From positions 8,538-15,461 of the forward strand of contig JALUTL010000097.1 of assembly GCA_027016475.1 (NCBI GenBank): DNA of 6,924 bases. Reading direction: 5' to 3'. Below, piece by piece: positions 1-6,764 of the stretch. How positions within the stretch are numbered: the stretch's first letter is position 1; the number at the start of each line of letters is the position of its first letter. The translations under genes and the position numbers were made by a program. Below the pieces are notes generated by a model. It saw only the letters and a program-made list of their open reading frames with translations. It had not been told where the DNA came from and made no database searches. Source of the DNA: Candidatus Heimdallarchaeota archaeon. GTDB lineage: Archaea > Asgardarchaeota > Heimdallarchaeia > Heimdallarchaeales > Kariarchaeaceae.

Positions 1-1
1 G

Positions 2-2227
2 GTTTTGGAGGATCTGAATTATGAAAATTTTAGAATATCCTCTATTGGGTACTTCCCGTCAAATATAACCAATGATCTCAAAAAGTTGGAAGGTATCGAC
101 AGTATTACCCCAAGACTCTCTGAAAATATGGTAGTTAAGCTAGGTTCGGATAATTTTTTTGCAAGATTTACAGGGATTCCCGCTTCAGCTCAGCAAGTGT
201 CAGTAAATAGGCTCCATCTTCTCGAAGGGAGATCATTCACTCTCAATTCCACAGAGATCGTAGTAGGAAAGTCCTTCATTGAGAAACAAAACTTGTCTGT
301 CGGAGACTTTTTGAAGATAAAGCTCAATGCCACAGAGTTCAACCTCAAAATCGTAGGTATTGCTTTCTCTCCAGAATACAAGTATGATGTCAACCCAGTG
401 ACTGGAATTCCAGAAAAAGGGAGTTTTGCAGCTGTTTGGATGGATCTTACATCAATGCAAACGATTCTTGATAAGGCTGGATTAATTAATGAAATTGTGG
501 TTAAAACTTCTCGTGAAGTCGACATAACTGCAATAATTGCAAATGTTAATGAGTTCTTTTCATCAAGGGGCTATATAATTACTGTTACAAAGGGTGAAGA
601 GGAACCCGATTACAAAACGATGGATGCAGACATTAACGCATTGGGTGACACAGCATTTGCAATTGGAATTGTGGTTTTGTTTGTAGCAGTATTCATCATT
701 TATGATACGATTTCTAAGATAATTCGATCAGGTCAACAAACTATTGGACTCCTAATGGCTCTTGGAGCTACCAAAAAGGAAATTATTCGGCATTATCTGG
801 CATTCTCATTAATTTTAACGTCTCTTGGAGCAATCCTTAGCATCCCTCTATCTTACATCTTGACATATGGTATGGTGCAAGAGTATAATTCTGTAATTGG
901 CCTTCCGGAGATTTTTGTCCATTTCTCAATTTCTCCTTTAATTTCTCCTTTAATTCTCGCCTACGTAACAGGTACAGTTGCATCGCTGGTTGCCACTAGG
1001 CGAATTATGACGATTCTTCCAGTTCAGGCTTTGAGTGAAAGGGAAGAACTAGGGTCTTTCAAAACTCCGAATCATTTTGAAAAGACGATGACTGCACCTC
1101 TTGGCATGATTGCAAGAATCCCATTCCGTCATCTCTATTATAGAAAAAGACGGACTGTGTTTACCGCATTGACTATTTCGGTGGCTGGATTGCTTGCATT
1201 GTCTAGCATAGGCTTTGTTGATTCCATGTTCGCCCAGATTGACGGATATTATTCCGACAATATCCGTTATGATTATGAAATTTCATTGCTACAGCCTGTA
1301 TCATTTCAACAGCTTTCAAACCAACTCAACCAAATTGATTCAAGCATAATTTTTGAACCAATTCTCAAAATGCCGACATTGATTCAATTTGATGGGACTA
1401 ATCACACTGCTCTATTACAATCGTATCTTACCAATTCATCACTTCGTTTGATTACATTGGAGACTGGTAATTTTGACAAGGGTGGTGTTCTAATAGGAAA
1501 AATACTTTCAAACCGAATAAATGCTAAAATTGGCGATATCCTCTCTTTACATGTTTTAGATATCTCAAGCGGAAAATCTGTCGTTCTTAGAAAACCAATC
1601 ACAGGAATAGTTTCTGAATTGATAGATACATCAATCATCGTTCCTTACGAAGATTTTCAGCAGATTCATGAAACAGACTTGGTAAAACAGGCAATATTGG
1701 GCAACTCTCAACTCACTTATGAAGAGTTGACAGACAAATTGCTTTCTTCCACATTGGGAGTTCAATCAGTCTTGAGCAAGTCTCAATCTCAAGAGGCGAT
1801 CTTGACCCTAATGTCTGCATTGCTGGGTTTCCTTCTGTTCATTGTCTTTATTGGATTTCTAGTTCTTGCGCTATTCTCAGTGAATGCAGTTGTCATCGAC
1901 ACAATGGAGAGGCAGCGGGAATTTGTCAACATTCGTGCAAATGGAGGCACCAAAGCAACAATTTTCAAGTTAATTGGCATACAAATATACTCCGTAGTGT
2001 TCCTCTCATTCCTTTTCAACTTCATACTTGTACCACCTGTTACCAAAGCTCTAATCAATACTACTACTGAGGACTTTGCGACATTCAAAACTACAATCAA
2101 TCCAGCTACATATTTCTATGGACTTATTGTAATTGTTTTCGGGATTTCTGTAGGTGTTTGGTTGGCAATAAGATTTGTTATGAAGCTTCATTTGGCTGAA
2201 GCAATACGTGCTAAATTCCAAACCTAA
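2..2227 (+). CDS. FtsX/MacB-type ABC transporter permease, two-repeat form, N-terminus missing
   Basis: The frame is open to the left edge, so the TTG at position 5 is not a credible start and the true N-terminus is outside the window. Residue numbers count from that TTG. The visible protein has a soluble MacB-like periplasmic-core domain (about 1-205), three membrane segments (about 216-234, 264-288, 311-331), a fourth (385-405), a second extracytoplasmic domain (about 410-595) and three more segments (601-626, 657-677, 703-726). The first helix of an eight-helix, two-repeat FtsX permease is therefore missing. After the first helix of each FtsX unit lies the typical coupling stretch: TIGLLMALGATKKEI (246-260), and a more diverged copy at 632-655. 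The C-terminus, AEAIRAKF, resembles the usual FtsX ending. Such proteins pair with an ATPase of the LolD/MacB type in the cytoplasmic membrane; none is in the window, so it probably lies upstream. The substrate cannot be told from sequence. The family call is firm. Confidence 0.9.
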   Translation, partial: VLEDLNYENFRISSIGYFPSNITNDLKKLEGIDSITPRLSENMVVKLGSDNFFARFTGIPASAQQVSVNRLHLLEGRSFTLNSTEIVVGKSFIEKQNLSVGDFLKIKLNATEFNLKIVGIAFSPEYKYDVNPVTGIPEKGSFAAVWMDLTSMQTILDKAGLINEIVVKTSREVDITAIIANVNEFFSSRGYIITVTKGEEEPDYKTMDADINALGDTAFAIGIVVLFVAVFIIYDTISKIIRSGQQTIGLLMALGATKKEIIRHYLAFSLILTSLGAILSIPLSYILTYGMVQEYNSVIGLPEIFVHFSISPLISPLILAYVTGTVASLVATRRIMTILPVQALSEREELGSFKTPNHFEKTMTAPLGMIARIPFRHLYYRKRRTVFTALTISVAGLLALSSIGFVDSMFAQIDGYYSDNIRYDYEISLLQPVSFQQLSNQLNQIDSSIIFEPILKMPTLIQFDGTNHTALLQSYLTNSSLRLITLETGNFDKGGVLIGKILSNRINAKIGDILSLHVLDISSGKSVVLRKPITGIVSELIDTSIIVPYEDFQQIHETDLVKQAILGNSQLTYEELTDKLLSSTLGVQSVLSKSQSQEAILTLMSALLGFLLFIVFIGFLVLALFSVNAVVIDTMERQREFVNIRANGGTKATIFKLIGIQIYSVVFLSFLFNFILVPPVTKALINTTTEDFATFKTTINPATYFYGLIVIVFGISVGVWLAIRFVMKLHLAEAIRAKFQT
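928..958 (+). repeat. 12-bp in-frame tandem repeat inside the permease gene
   Basis: The 12-base unit aatttctccttt occurs twice back to back (928-939 and 940-951), followed by a partial third copy (aattctc). Because the unit is a multiple of three, the reading frame is kept. It encodes a repeated Ser-Pro-Leu-Ile at residues 310-317, at the start of a predicted membrane helix. It looks like a slippage duplication. Confidence 0.75.
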
Positions 2228-2229
2228 AG

Positions 2230-2604
2230 TCAGATTGTTGGGAGTTCATGAAGGAAGACCTGAAACTCCAAATCTCTTCCTTCAATATCTGTTGCAAAGA
2301 AGTTGTAAATTCTGTATTTCTCATTTTCCTTTGGCTCCGTCTTTACTAAGCCCAAGGCATGAAGTTTGGAATACATTCTATCCACTTCCTCTTTTGTTTC
2401 AAAAAACACAGTGATCAGTCCGCATTTTGAAGATTCCGAGGTTTGGTGGTGAAACCCAATTAGCATGTTGCCATGCTTGACAATATTGATTTCGGGTTGA
2501 GTAAGCCACAGCTCGAACCCTAGTACTTCTAGGTAAAATATGGTAGTCTCTTTCAGATTGCTTGTTTTCAGAAATAGAATTCCACCCATAATGGCATGTT
2601 TCAT
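2230..2604 (-). CDS. VOC-superfamily (glyoxalase/bleomycin-resistance fold) protein
   Basis: This 124-residue protein has the length and pattern of a single VOC module. A first beta strand leads into the motif FYLEVLGFEL (residues 23-32), typical of glyoxalase, fosfomycin- and bleomycin-resistance-like proteins. The second half ends in a strand GRDLEFQVF (109-117), whose Glu113 sits at the usual final metal-ligand position. The other expected ligands look absent: the position normally held by His in the first strand is Gly/Ile (about 8-9), and the strand opening the second half (about 62-69) begins GLITVFFE without His. It may be a binding or sequestering protein rather than a metalloenzyme, and the ligand is unknown. 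The ATG start lies 20 bases after the aIF5B stop, so the two genes may share a transcript. A second ATG at residue 6 is possible. The stop codon is 2 bases from that of the convergent permease gene. Confidence 0.75.
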   Translation of the reverse strand: MKHAIMGGILFLKTSNLKETTIFYLEVLGFELWLTQPEINIVKHGNMLIGFHHQTSESSKCGLITVFFETKEEVDRMYSKLHALGLVKTEPKENEKYRIYNFFATDIEGRDLEFQVFLHELPTI

Positions 2605-2624
2605 TGATGCCTTTTGAATCTTCC

Positions 2625-4427
2625 CTATTGGGATGTACTAAACGGCCAGAATTTGTACCCCGCTTTCTTTTTGATTTTTTCAAGTTCACTCAATGTCTCT
2701 TTTTCATCAGCCGTGAGTTTATCATTGTACTTTGTAAACAGATTAAGTGCAGATTTCTTTCTCAAATCGACATACAGAATGTCTCCTGGATGAATTTGGC
2801 GGCCCACAGTAGGGCCTTTTATGCTTACCGCCACTTCCAGTCCTTTTGTTGCTTCTTTGATGTTTTCATTGTTATCCTTTATCTGAAGGATACTTCCAAC
2901 TCGTTTGTTTTCACTGTTGATCAAGGTGTCCCTAGGTTCCAATACTCCAGAAAGAATTTGGACACCTACAACGGCAGGTTTGCTTTTTCTGAAAATATAT
3001 TCCGGCATAATCCTGATTTTGGTCGGTCTCTTTATCAAACCTTGTTCTTCCCTTCTTGCTTGAGCTTGCACCTCCTCAAGCCATTCGATGTATTGATCAA
3101 GCAGGTTGTAGACGACGTTGTCTCTAAAGACTTGTATGCCTTCTACATCCGCATATTCTTCTACATCTTCTGAAATCTTGACATTGAATGCGAGAACTGC
3201 TCCATACTCTGGCTTGTTTCTCGCTGTAATTATGGCGTCAAGCACATCTCGTTTTGCAACATCCCCTACGTCCGCAACACGAATTGGAATTCCTCGTTCC
3301 TTGATCATTCCCACTAAGGCTTCAAGCGAACCGAGCGTATCTGCCTTGACAATTATGCCTTCCTCATCGGTTTTGATCTGAAATTCGGCCAACTCTTCGT
3401 CAACAAGCTTTGTCAATCTTTCTGCATCTTTTTTGTCTTTTGCAACGTAGAGGGGAGAACCTGACATTGCGTTCTCAACTCCTGGACCGATAATTTTAAC
3501 GCCGGCAGATGCGTGCACTTCTGTTACTTTGAGGAACTTGTCTCTGGGGTCACGCATCTCATCAAGTGGCTTGGGCTCCAGCATGGCACGCATTTTTGTA
3601 ATGATTGCACCGTCTTTCCCTCCAACGACAATCAGATCGTCAGCATAAATGACACCGTCATAAAGGATAACGTCCAAGGTTGTCCCAAGCCCTGTCTCCT
3701 CCTTAACCTCAAGCACAACGCCTTTTCCGGGCTTGTCTGTTGTCGTCAGTTTCTTCATGAGGAATTGTTGGGTTAATCCTGCCAAAACCAGAAACAAATC
3801 CGCAACTCCTTCACCAGTGAATGCAGAAGTTGGGATGATTGCCACTTTCTTTGTAAAATCTTTCACTTTGTCATACCGATCAGATTCAAAGCCAAGTTGG
3901 CTTAATTCTCCCATGATTTCATACACTTTTGAGTCCAATGATGCCTTTGCAGTCACATTCTGCTTTTGGTAGCTTTTGACAAACGGTTCTCTCTGTATTC
4001 CCTTCCATCCCGGTATTCGATCTACTTTGTTTGCTGCAACAATAAACGGAACCTTCCTTCTCTTCAATGTCTGAATGCTTTCATAGGTCTGTGCCTGAAA
4101 TCCTGAGGTTAAGTCAACTACCAGAATTGCAATGTCTGCAACGGAAGCGCCCCTTGCGCGAAGATTCATGAACGCTGCATGCCCTGGTGTGTCAACCATC
4201 AGAATTCCCGGAATTTTTAGCTTGATCTTACCTCCATGAAGCGGCATCCCAACCTCTTCAATAGTTTCACGTGGAAAAAAGCTTGCTCCGATATGTTGGG
4301 TAATTCCTTTGGCCTCCCTTGCCTGAACTGCTGTCTTTCTAACTTTGTCCAACAATGAGGTCTTTCCACTGTCTACATGCCCCATTATTACTCCTATTGG
4401 GGCACGTATACGTCCTTCCTCTGTCAC
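2625..4427 (-). CDS. infB: Archaeal translation initiation factor aIF5B (IF2/eIF5B family GTPase)
   Basis: This factor is expected to bind GTP and promote ribosomal subunit joining and initiator tRNA placement in the cytoplasm. All G-domain motifs are visible: P-loop GHVDSGKT (16-23), switch I around GITQHIGAS (41-49, Thr43), DTPGH (79-83), NKVD (133-136) and a SAF element (201-203). The beta-barrel domain II follows (about 235-330), then domain III (about 350-450), a linking helix rich in Glu and Arg, and the C-terminal domain IV (about 465-560) with a helical tail. At 600 residues it has the normal archaeal length, with no bacterial N-terminal extension and no intein. Ser20 replaces the His common in the P-loop of bacterial and many archaeal homologues. 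The start is GTG. An in-frame TGA three codons upstream leaves no earlier option, and GGTGA lies 6 bases before it. The thiamine-enzyme gene ends 58 bases upstream on the same strand. Confidence 0.97.
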   Translation of the reverse strand: MTEEGRIRAPIGVIMGHVDSGKTSLLDKVRKTAVQAREAKGITQHIGASFFPRETIEEVGMPLHGGKIKLKIPGILMVDTPGHAAFMNLRARGASVADIAILVVDLTSGFQAQTYESIQTLKRRKVPFIVAANKVDRIPGWKGIQREPFVKSYQKQNVTAKASLDSKVYEIMGELSQLGFESDRYDKVKDFTKKVAIIPTSAFTGEGVADLFLVLAGLTQQFLMKKLTTTDKPGKGVVLEVKEETGLGTTLDVILYDGVIYADDLIVVGGKDGAIITKMRAMLEPKPLDEMRDPRDKFLKVTEVHASAGVKIIGPGVENAMSGSPLYVAKDKKDAERLTKLVDEELAEFQIKTDEEGIIVKADTLGSLEALVGMIKERGIPIRVADVGDVAKRDVLDAIITARNKPEYGAVLAFNVKISEDVEEYADVEGIQVFRDNVVYNLLDQYIEWLEEVQAQARREEQGLIKRPTKIRIMPEYIFRKSKPAVVGVQILSGVLEPRDTLINSENKRVGSILQIKDNNENIKEATKGLEVAVSIKGPTVGRQIHPGDILYVDLRKKSALNLFTKYNDKLTADEKETLSELEKIKKKAGYKFWPFSTSQ

Positions 4428-4433
4428 AACTTG

Positions 4434-4438
4434 TCACC
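4434..4438 (-). promoter_or_regulatory. Shine-Dalgarno-like site (GGTGA) of infB
   Basis: Reading on the minus strand, GGTGA is followed by six bases and then the GTG start of aIF5B. The sequence matches the archaeal anti-Shine-Dalgarno end of 16S rRNA, and the spacing is normal. It supports the GTG start. The TGA within it is also the in-frame stop that excludes any longer version. Confidence 0.6.
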
Positions 4439-4443
4439 AAATA

Positions 4444-4456
4444 ATTGTGCAACAAT
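4444..4456. repeat. 13-bp inverted repeat in the infB upstream region
   Basis: ATTGT and ACAAT are perfect inverted copies separated by three bases (gca). The element lies between the possible TATA box and the Shine-Dalgarno site of infB, a position where a bound repressor could block polymerase. The arms are only 5 bases, so chance is a real possibility in AT-rich DNA. Confidence 0.3.
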
Positions 4457-4460
4457 CTCA

Positions 4461-4470
4461 ATTAAATAAC
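4461..4470 (-). promoter_or_regulatory. Possible TATA box of infB
   Basis: The minus strand reads GTTATTTAAT here, centred about 38 bases before the GTG start. With the usual archaeal distance of about 25 bases from TATA centre to transcription start, the leader would be about 12 bases, just enough to include the GGTGA site. No convincing BRE was identified. The call rests on composition and spacing only. Confidence 0.35.
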
Positions 4471-4485
4471 ATAGGAAAGATGACA

Positions 4486-6330
4486 CTACATGGAAATGGA
4501 TCCTTTTCTGAAATCAGATTTGGCAATGAATGCATTGACCAATGTTGGATTTCCCGCCTGCAAGCTTTCCATCGCTTCCTTGAGCACTGGCATAACTTCT
4601 TCGTCAGACTTTATTAGAAAACCTGCCCCTCCTATGCCATGCACGGCTTTGTCGTAGTTGGTATAGGAAAGTTTTGTGGCAACATCGCTTCCCAACAGCT
4701 CTGTTTGTTCTCGCGCTATTTGAGCCCACTCTGCATCATTTCCAATTAGGCCAAATATGGGGATGGAATGTCTTTTGTATGTGTCCCATTCACTCAAGGA
4801 GTAGCCAAACGATCCATCTCCATATATGAGAAACACATCTTTATCTGGAAAGACTTTCTTTGCCCCTAAGGCAAACCCTCCCCCAGATCCCAACGTACCA
4901 AACACTCCAGGATCCAACCATGATAACGGAGCCCTTGGTTGTACAACATAGGAGAAAGTAGCTATGAAATCTCCTCCATCTCCAATAAGAATGCTGTTCT
5001 CAGGAAGAAGGTCTTCAAATCTTCTGCAAAGGTGCAGAGGATTTACTTTTTCCCCGCGATGCCCTGCCATCTCAACAATTTCTTTGTTCCTGCTGTCTTC
5101 TCTATTTCTGAGAATTTCTAACCACTCTGATCTCATCTCTTGTGAATTGGTATAGGATCTGGCTATTTCTTGATCCTGATCAACAGGTTGGTTAACGATA
5201 CGGACAAAAGCATCAGCAGGGTCTCCGTGTATCTTTAAATCAATCTTTCGTATCAGACGATTCAGGTTCAGGTCTGATTTGCTTCTGCTGATTGATACCA
5301 CTTTTGTGTGCCGTCCAAATTGACGCCCATAATCCAACCGAAAATCCAATGGCACTCCCAATAGAATTATCAAGTCTGCCTCTTTGAGCGCCCGTCGCCG
5401 TTTATGGCGGAATTGGAATGGGTGGTTGGCGCCCATTAACCCTCTTGCCATACCGGAAAGATAGACTGGCAATTCCAATTCTTCAATACCTTTACGAAGT
5501 TGTGGGATGAGAGGATGGTTGAGCATCGCTTGACTGCCCACAACAATAAGTGGTCTTTGAGCCTTTGTCAACATTAACTTGGCTTTTCTTATGTCTTTGT
5601 CATTGGCAACAGGAATGGCTGGTTTCTTTGTTTTAATTGGTGCCTCAAAATCTGCACCTCTAAAGATGGAGTTCAATTGCCTTTTGAGATAATATCTGAG
5701 TATCCGTTTGTTCAGGCTGTTTCCTTTGATTTGGTCTATTCCATATAATTCCCTCACCAATGGTTCGGGATATAACGTGTCTATGGGAACTTCGACAAAA
5801 ACTGGCCCTGGTGTCCCGCTCAATGCCTCATAAAAGGCCTTTGCAATTATGTTTGGGATATCCTTTACTCGCTTTACAGTGGTCTGCCACTTCACGATGC
5901 TTTTGACGATTGCATGCTGGTCTATGTCCTGCAACGATCCTCTTCCCTTCAGAACCAAGGCTGTTGCTCCTCCAAAAAGTATGACTGGTGACTGAGCCAT
6001 TTGGGCATTTTTTAATGGAGTGATTGTATTTGTTACTCCTGGACCTGCCGTTACAACAGCCACTCCAGGAATCCCCGATAGTCTTGATACAGCATCGGCT
6101 GCAAATACTGCCGTTGCTTCATTTCTGACATCAACCACATCAATTCCGATTCTTTCGCATCCAGTAAGAATGGGCGAAATATGTCCTCCCGTTAATGTGA
6201 ATACATATTTCACACCATGCTCCTTCAATCCTTTGGCAATCAGATCGCCGCCATGGTTGGGTCTGTCGGACACAAAAGACCATTTGTTTCTGATTATAAG
6301 AGCTTTCTTACAAATGTTTGCACTACTCAA
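4486..6330 (-). CDS. Thiamine-diphosphate enzyme of the ILVBL/HACL2 type (2-hydroxyacyl-CoA lyase-like; usually labelled acetolactate synthase)
   Basis: This 614-residue protein has the three domains of the acetolactate synthase/oxalyl-CoA decarboxylase superfamily: an N-terminal PYR domain (about 26-190), a central domain (about 245-385) and a C-terminal PP domain (about 425-610). Glu71 (in VRNEATAV) is the conserved cofactor-activating glutamate. GDGS (504-507) followed by Asn531-Asp532 is the Mg-diphosphate motif, with Asp in place of the second Asn. Segments such as GGHISP, NAQMAQSP, GSQAML, GMARGL, WLDPG.FGTLG and DFR.GSI resemble, from memory, human ILVBL/HACL2 more than bacterial IlvB. 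A carbon-carbon lyase acting on 2-hydroxyacyl-CoA is therefore likelier than acetolactate synthesis; this is inferred. The outermost start is TTG overlapping the globin stop (TTGA). A GTG at 6271-6273 gives 595 residues, begins six residues before the conserved region, and has a TATA-like sequence upstream, so the shorter form may be the real one. No membrane anchor is seen. Confidence 0.9.
   Translation of the reverse strand: MSSANICKKALIIRNKWSFVSDRPNHGGDLIAKGLKEHGVKYVFTLTGGHISPILTGCERIGIDVVDVRNEATAVFAADAVSRLSGIPGVAVVTAGPGVTNTITPLKNAQMAQSPVILFGGATALVLKGRGSLQDIDQHAIVKSIVKWQTTVKRVKDIPNIIAKAFYEALSGTPGPVFVEVPIDTLYPEPLVRELYGIDQIKGNSLNKRILRYYLKRQLNSIFRGADFEAPIKTKKPAIPVANDKDIRKAKLMLTKAQRPLIVVGSQAMLNHPLIPQLRKGIEELELPVYLSGMARGLMGANHPFQFRHKRRRALKEADLIILLGVPLDFRLDYGRQFGRHTKVVSISRSKSDLNLNRLIRKIDLKIHGDPADAFVRIVNQPVDQDQEIARSYTNSQEMRSEWLEILRNREDSRNKEIVEMAGHRGEKVNPLHLCRRFEDLLPENSILIGDGGDFIATFSYVVQPRAPLSWLDPGVFGTLGSGGGFALGAKKVFPDKDVFLIYGDGSFGYSLSEWDTYKRHSIPIFGLIGNDAEWAQIAREQTELLGSDVATKLSYTNYDKAVHGIGGAGFLIKSDEEVMPVLKEAMESLQAGNPTLVNAFIAKSDFRKGSISM
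6294..6299 (-). promoter_or_regulatory. Possible internal TATA box for the thiamine-enzyme gene
   Basis: The minus strand reads TTATAA at this site, 21-26 bases before the GTG at 6271-6273. That is about the spacing expected for a leaderless archaeal transcript starting at this GTG. It lies inside the longer TTG-initiated reading frame, so the two start models compete. Confidence 0.3.
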
Positions 6331-6719
6331 ATCTTGTTTATCATTTTTGTTGCTACCAACTCAAAATACACATCCAAATAAGGTCTTGCTTGATGATTAC
6401 TGTCTATTCCAACCTCATCCAATGATTCCTTCATCAGCTTGACCCATTGGTTTCGCTCAATTGGTCCAATTGGAAAGGGTTGATGGCGCTTGCGCAGCAT
6501 AGGTGCCCCTCTTTCTTTTTCATAGAGTCGAGGGCCGCCAAACCTCTGTATCAAGAACAATTTCTGCCAATGTTTACCTTGCTCCAAAGATTGTGGGAAC
6601 AAAGGACGGAGTATCTTGTCCTGCTCAATCTTTGAATAAAAGATATCTACTAATTTTTCGATTGTTTCTTCTCCACCAATCCATTCCCAAAGGGGGATAT
6701 CATCAATGGTTTTCAACAA
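6327..6719 (-). CDS. Group 2 truncated hemoglobin (TrHbO-like)
   Basis: This 130-residue heme protein of the 2-over-2 globin fold is expected in the cytoplasm. The group 2 signature is clear: an N-terminal helix with IGGEETI (14-20), FY at 27-28 giving the B10 tyrosine (Tyr28), LRPLFP (37-42) giving a CD1 phenylalanine (Phe41), FGGPRLYEKERG (60-71), the proximal F8 histidine His79 in LRKRHQPFPI, and the G8 tryptophan Trp92, diagnostic of groups 2 and 3. Such proteins bind oxygen and may act in oxygen handling or in nitric oxide, nitrite or peroxide chemistry; the role here is not determined. The start is TTG at 6717-6719, followed by a second TTG. The frame closes upstream at a TAG without an ATG or GTG, and no Shine-Dalgarno site is seen, so a leaderless message is plausible. 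The stop codon overlaps the first possible start of the thiamine-enzyme gene. Confidence 0.92.
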   Translation of the reverse strand: MLKTIDDIPLWEWIGGEETIEKLVDIFYSKIEQDKILRPLFPQSLEQGKHWQKLFLIQRFGGPRLYEKERGAPMLRKRHQPFPIGPIERNQWVKLMKESLDEVGIDSNHQARPYLDVYFELVATKMINKI

Positions 6720-6741
6720 ACAAATAATCTTAGTTTTGCTC

Positions 6742-6747
6742 TAATAT
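6742..6747 (-). promoter_or_regulatory. Possible TATA box of the globin gene
   Basis: The minus strand reads ATATTA inside GATATTAG, centred about 25 bases before the TTG start of the globin. This is the distance expected for a leaderless archaeal transcript. It lies in the 45-base gap after the upstream gene. The box is a weak match, so the call is tentative. Confidence 0.3.
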
Positions 6748-6764
6748 CTTTGGATAGTTTGCAA

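Noticed and set aside
5..7. TTG at position 5 as the permease start
   Set aside because: The frame is open to the window edge, and the encoded protein begins inside the soluble domain without the first membrane helix, so it is a truncation by the window.
190..525. Minus-strand frame of 111 codons inside the permease gene
   Set aside because: Shadow of the permease reading frame, with no recognisable domain.
2399..2689. Minus-strand frame of 96 codons across the infB-VOC junction
   Set aside because: It overlaps both genes in another frame and has a basic, low-complexity sequence with no domain.
2604..3173. Long + strand open frame (189 codons) opposite infB
   Set aside because: It lies entirely antisense to a clear aIF5B gene; its Phe- and Cys-rich composition is that of a reverse-strand shadow and no family is recognisable.
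4486..6330. Calling the thiamine enzyme ilvB (acetolactate synthase)
   Set aside because: The motifs resemble ILVBL/HACL2 more closely, and no small regulatory subunit (ilvN) is adjacent, so no gene symbol was assigned.
6020..6442. + strand open frame of 140 codons opposite the thiamine-enzyme start and globin end
   Set aside because: It is antisense to two well-supported genes, with no motif or ribosome binding site.
6720..6764. AATT-acc-AATT symmetry and caatt direct copies upstream of the globin gene
   Set aside because: The arms are four to five bases in AT-rich DNA, too short to separate from chance.
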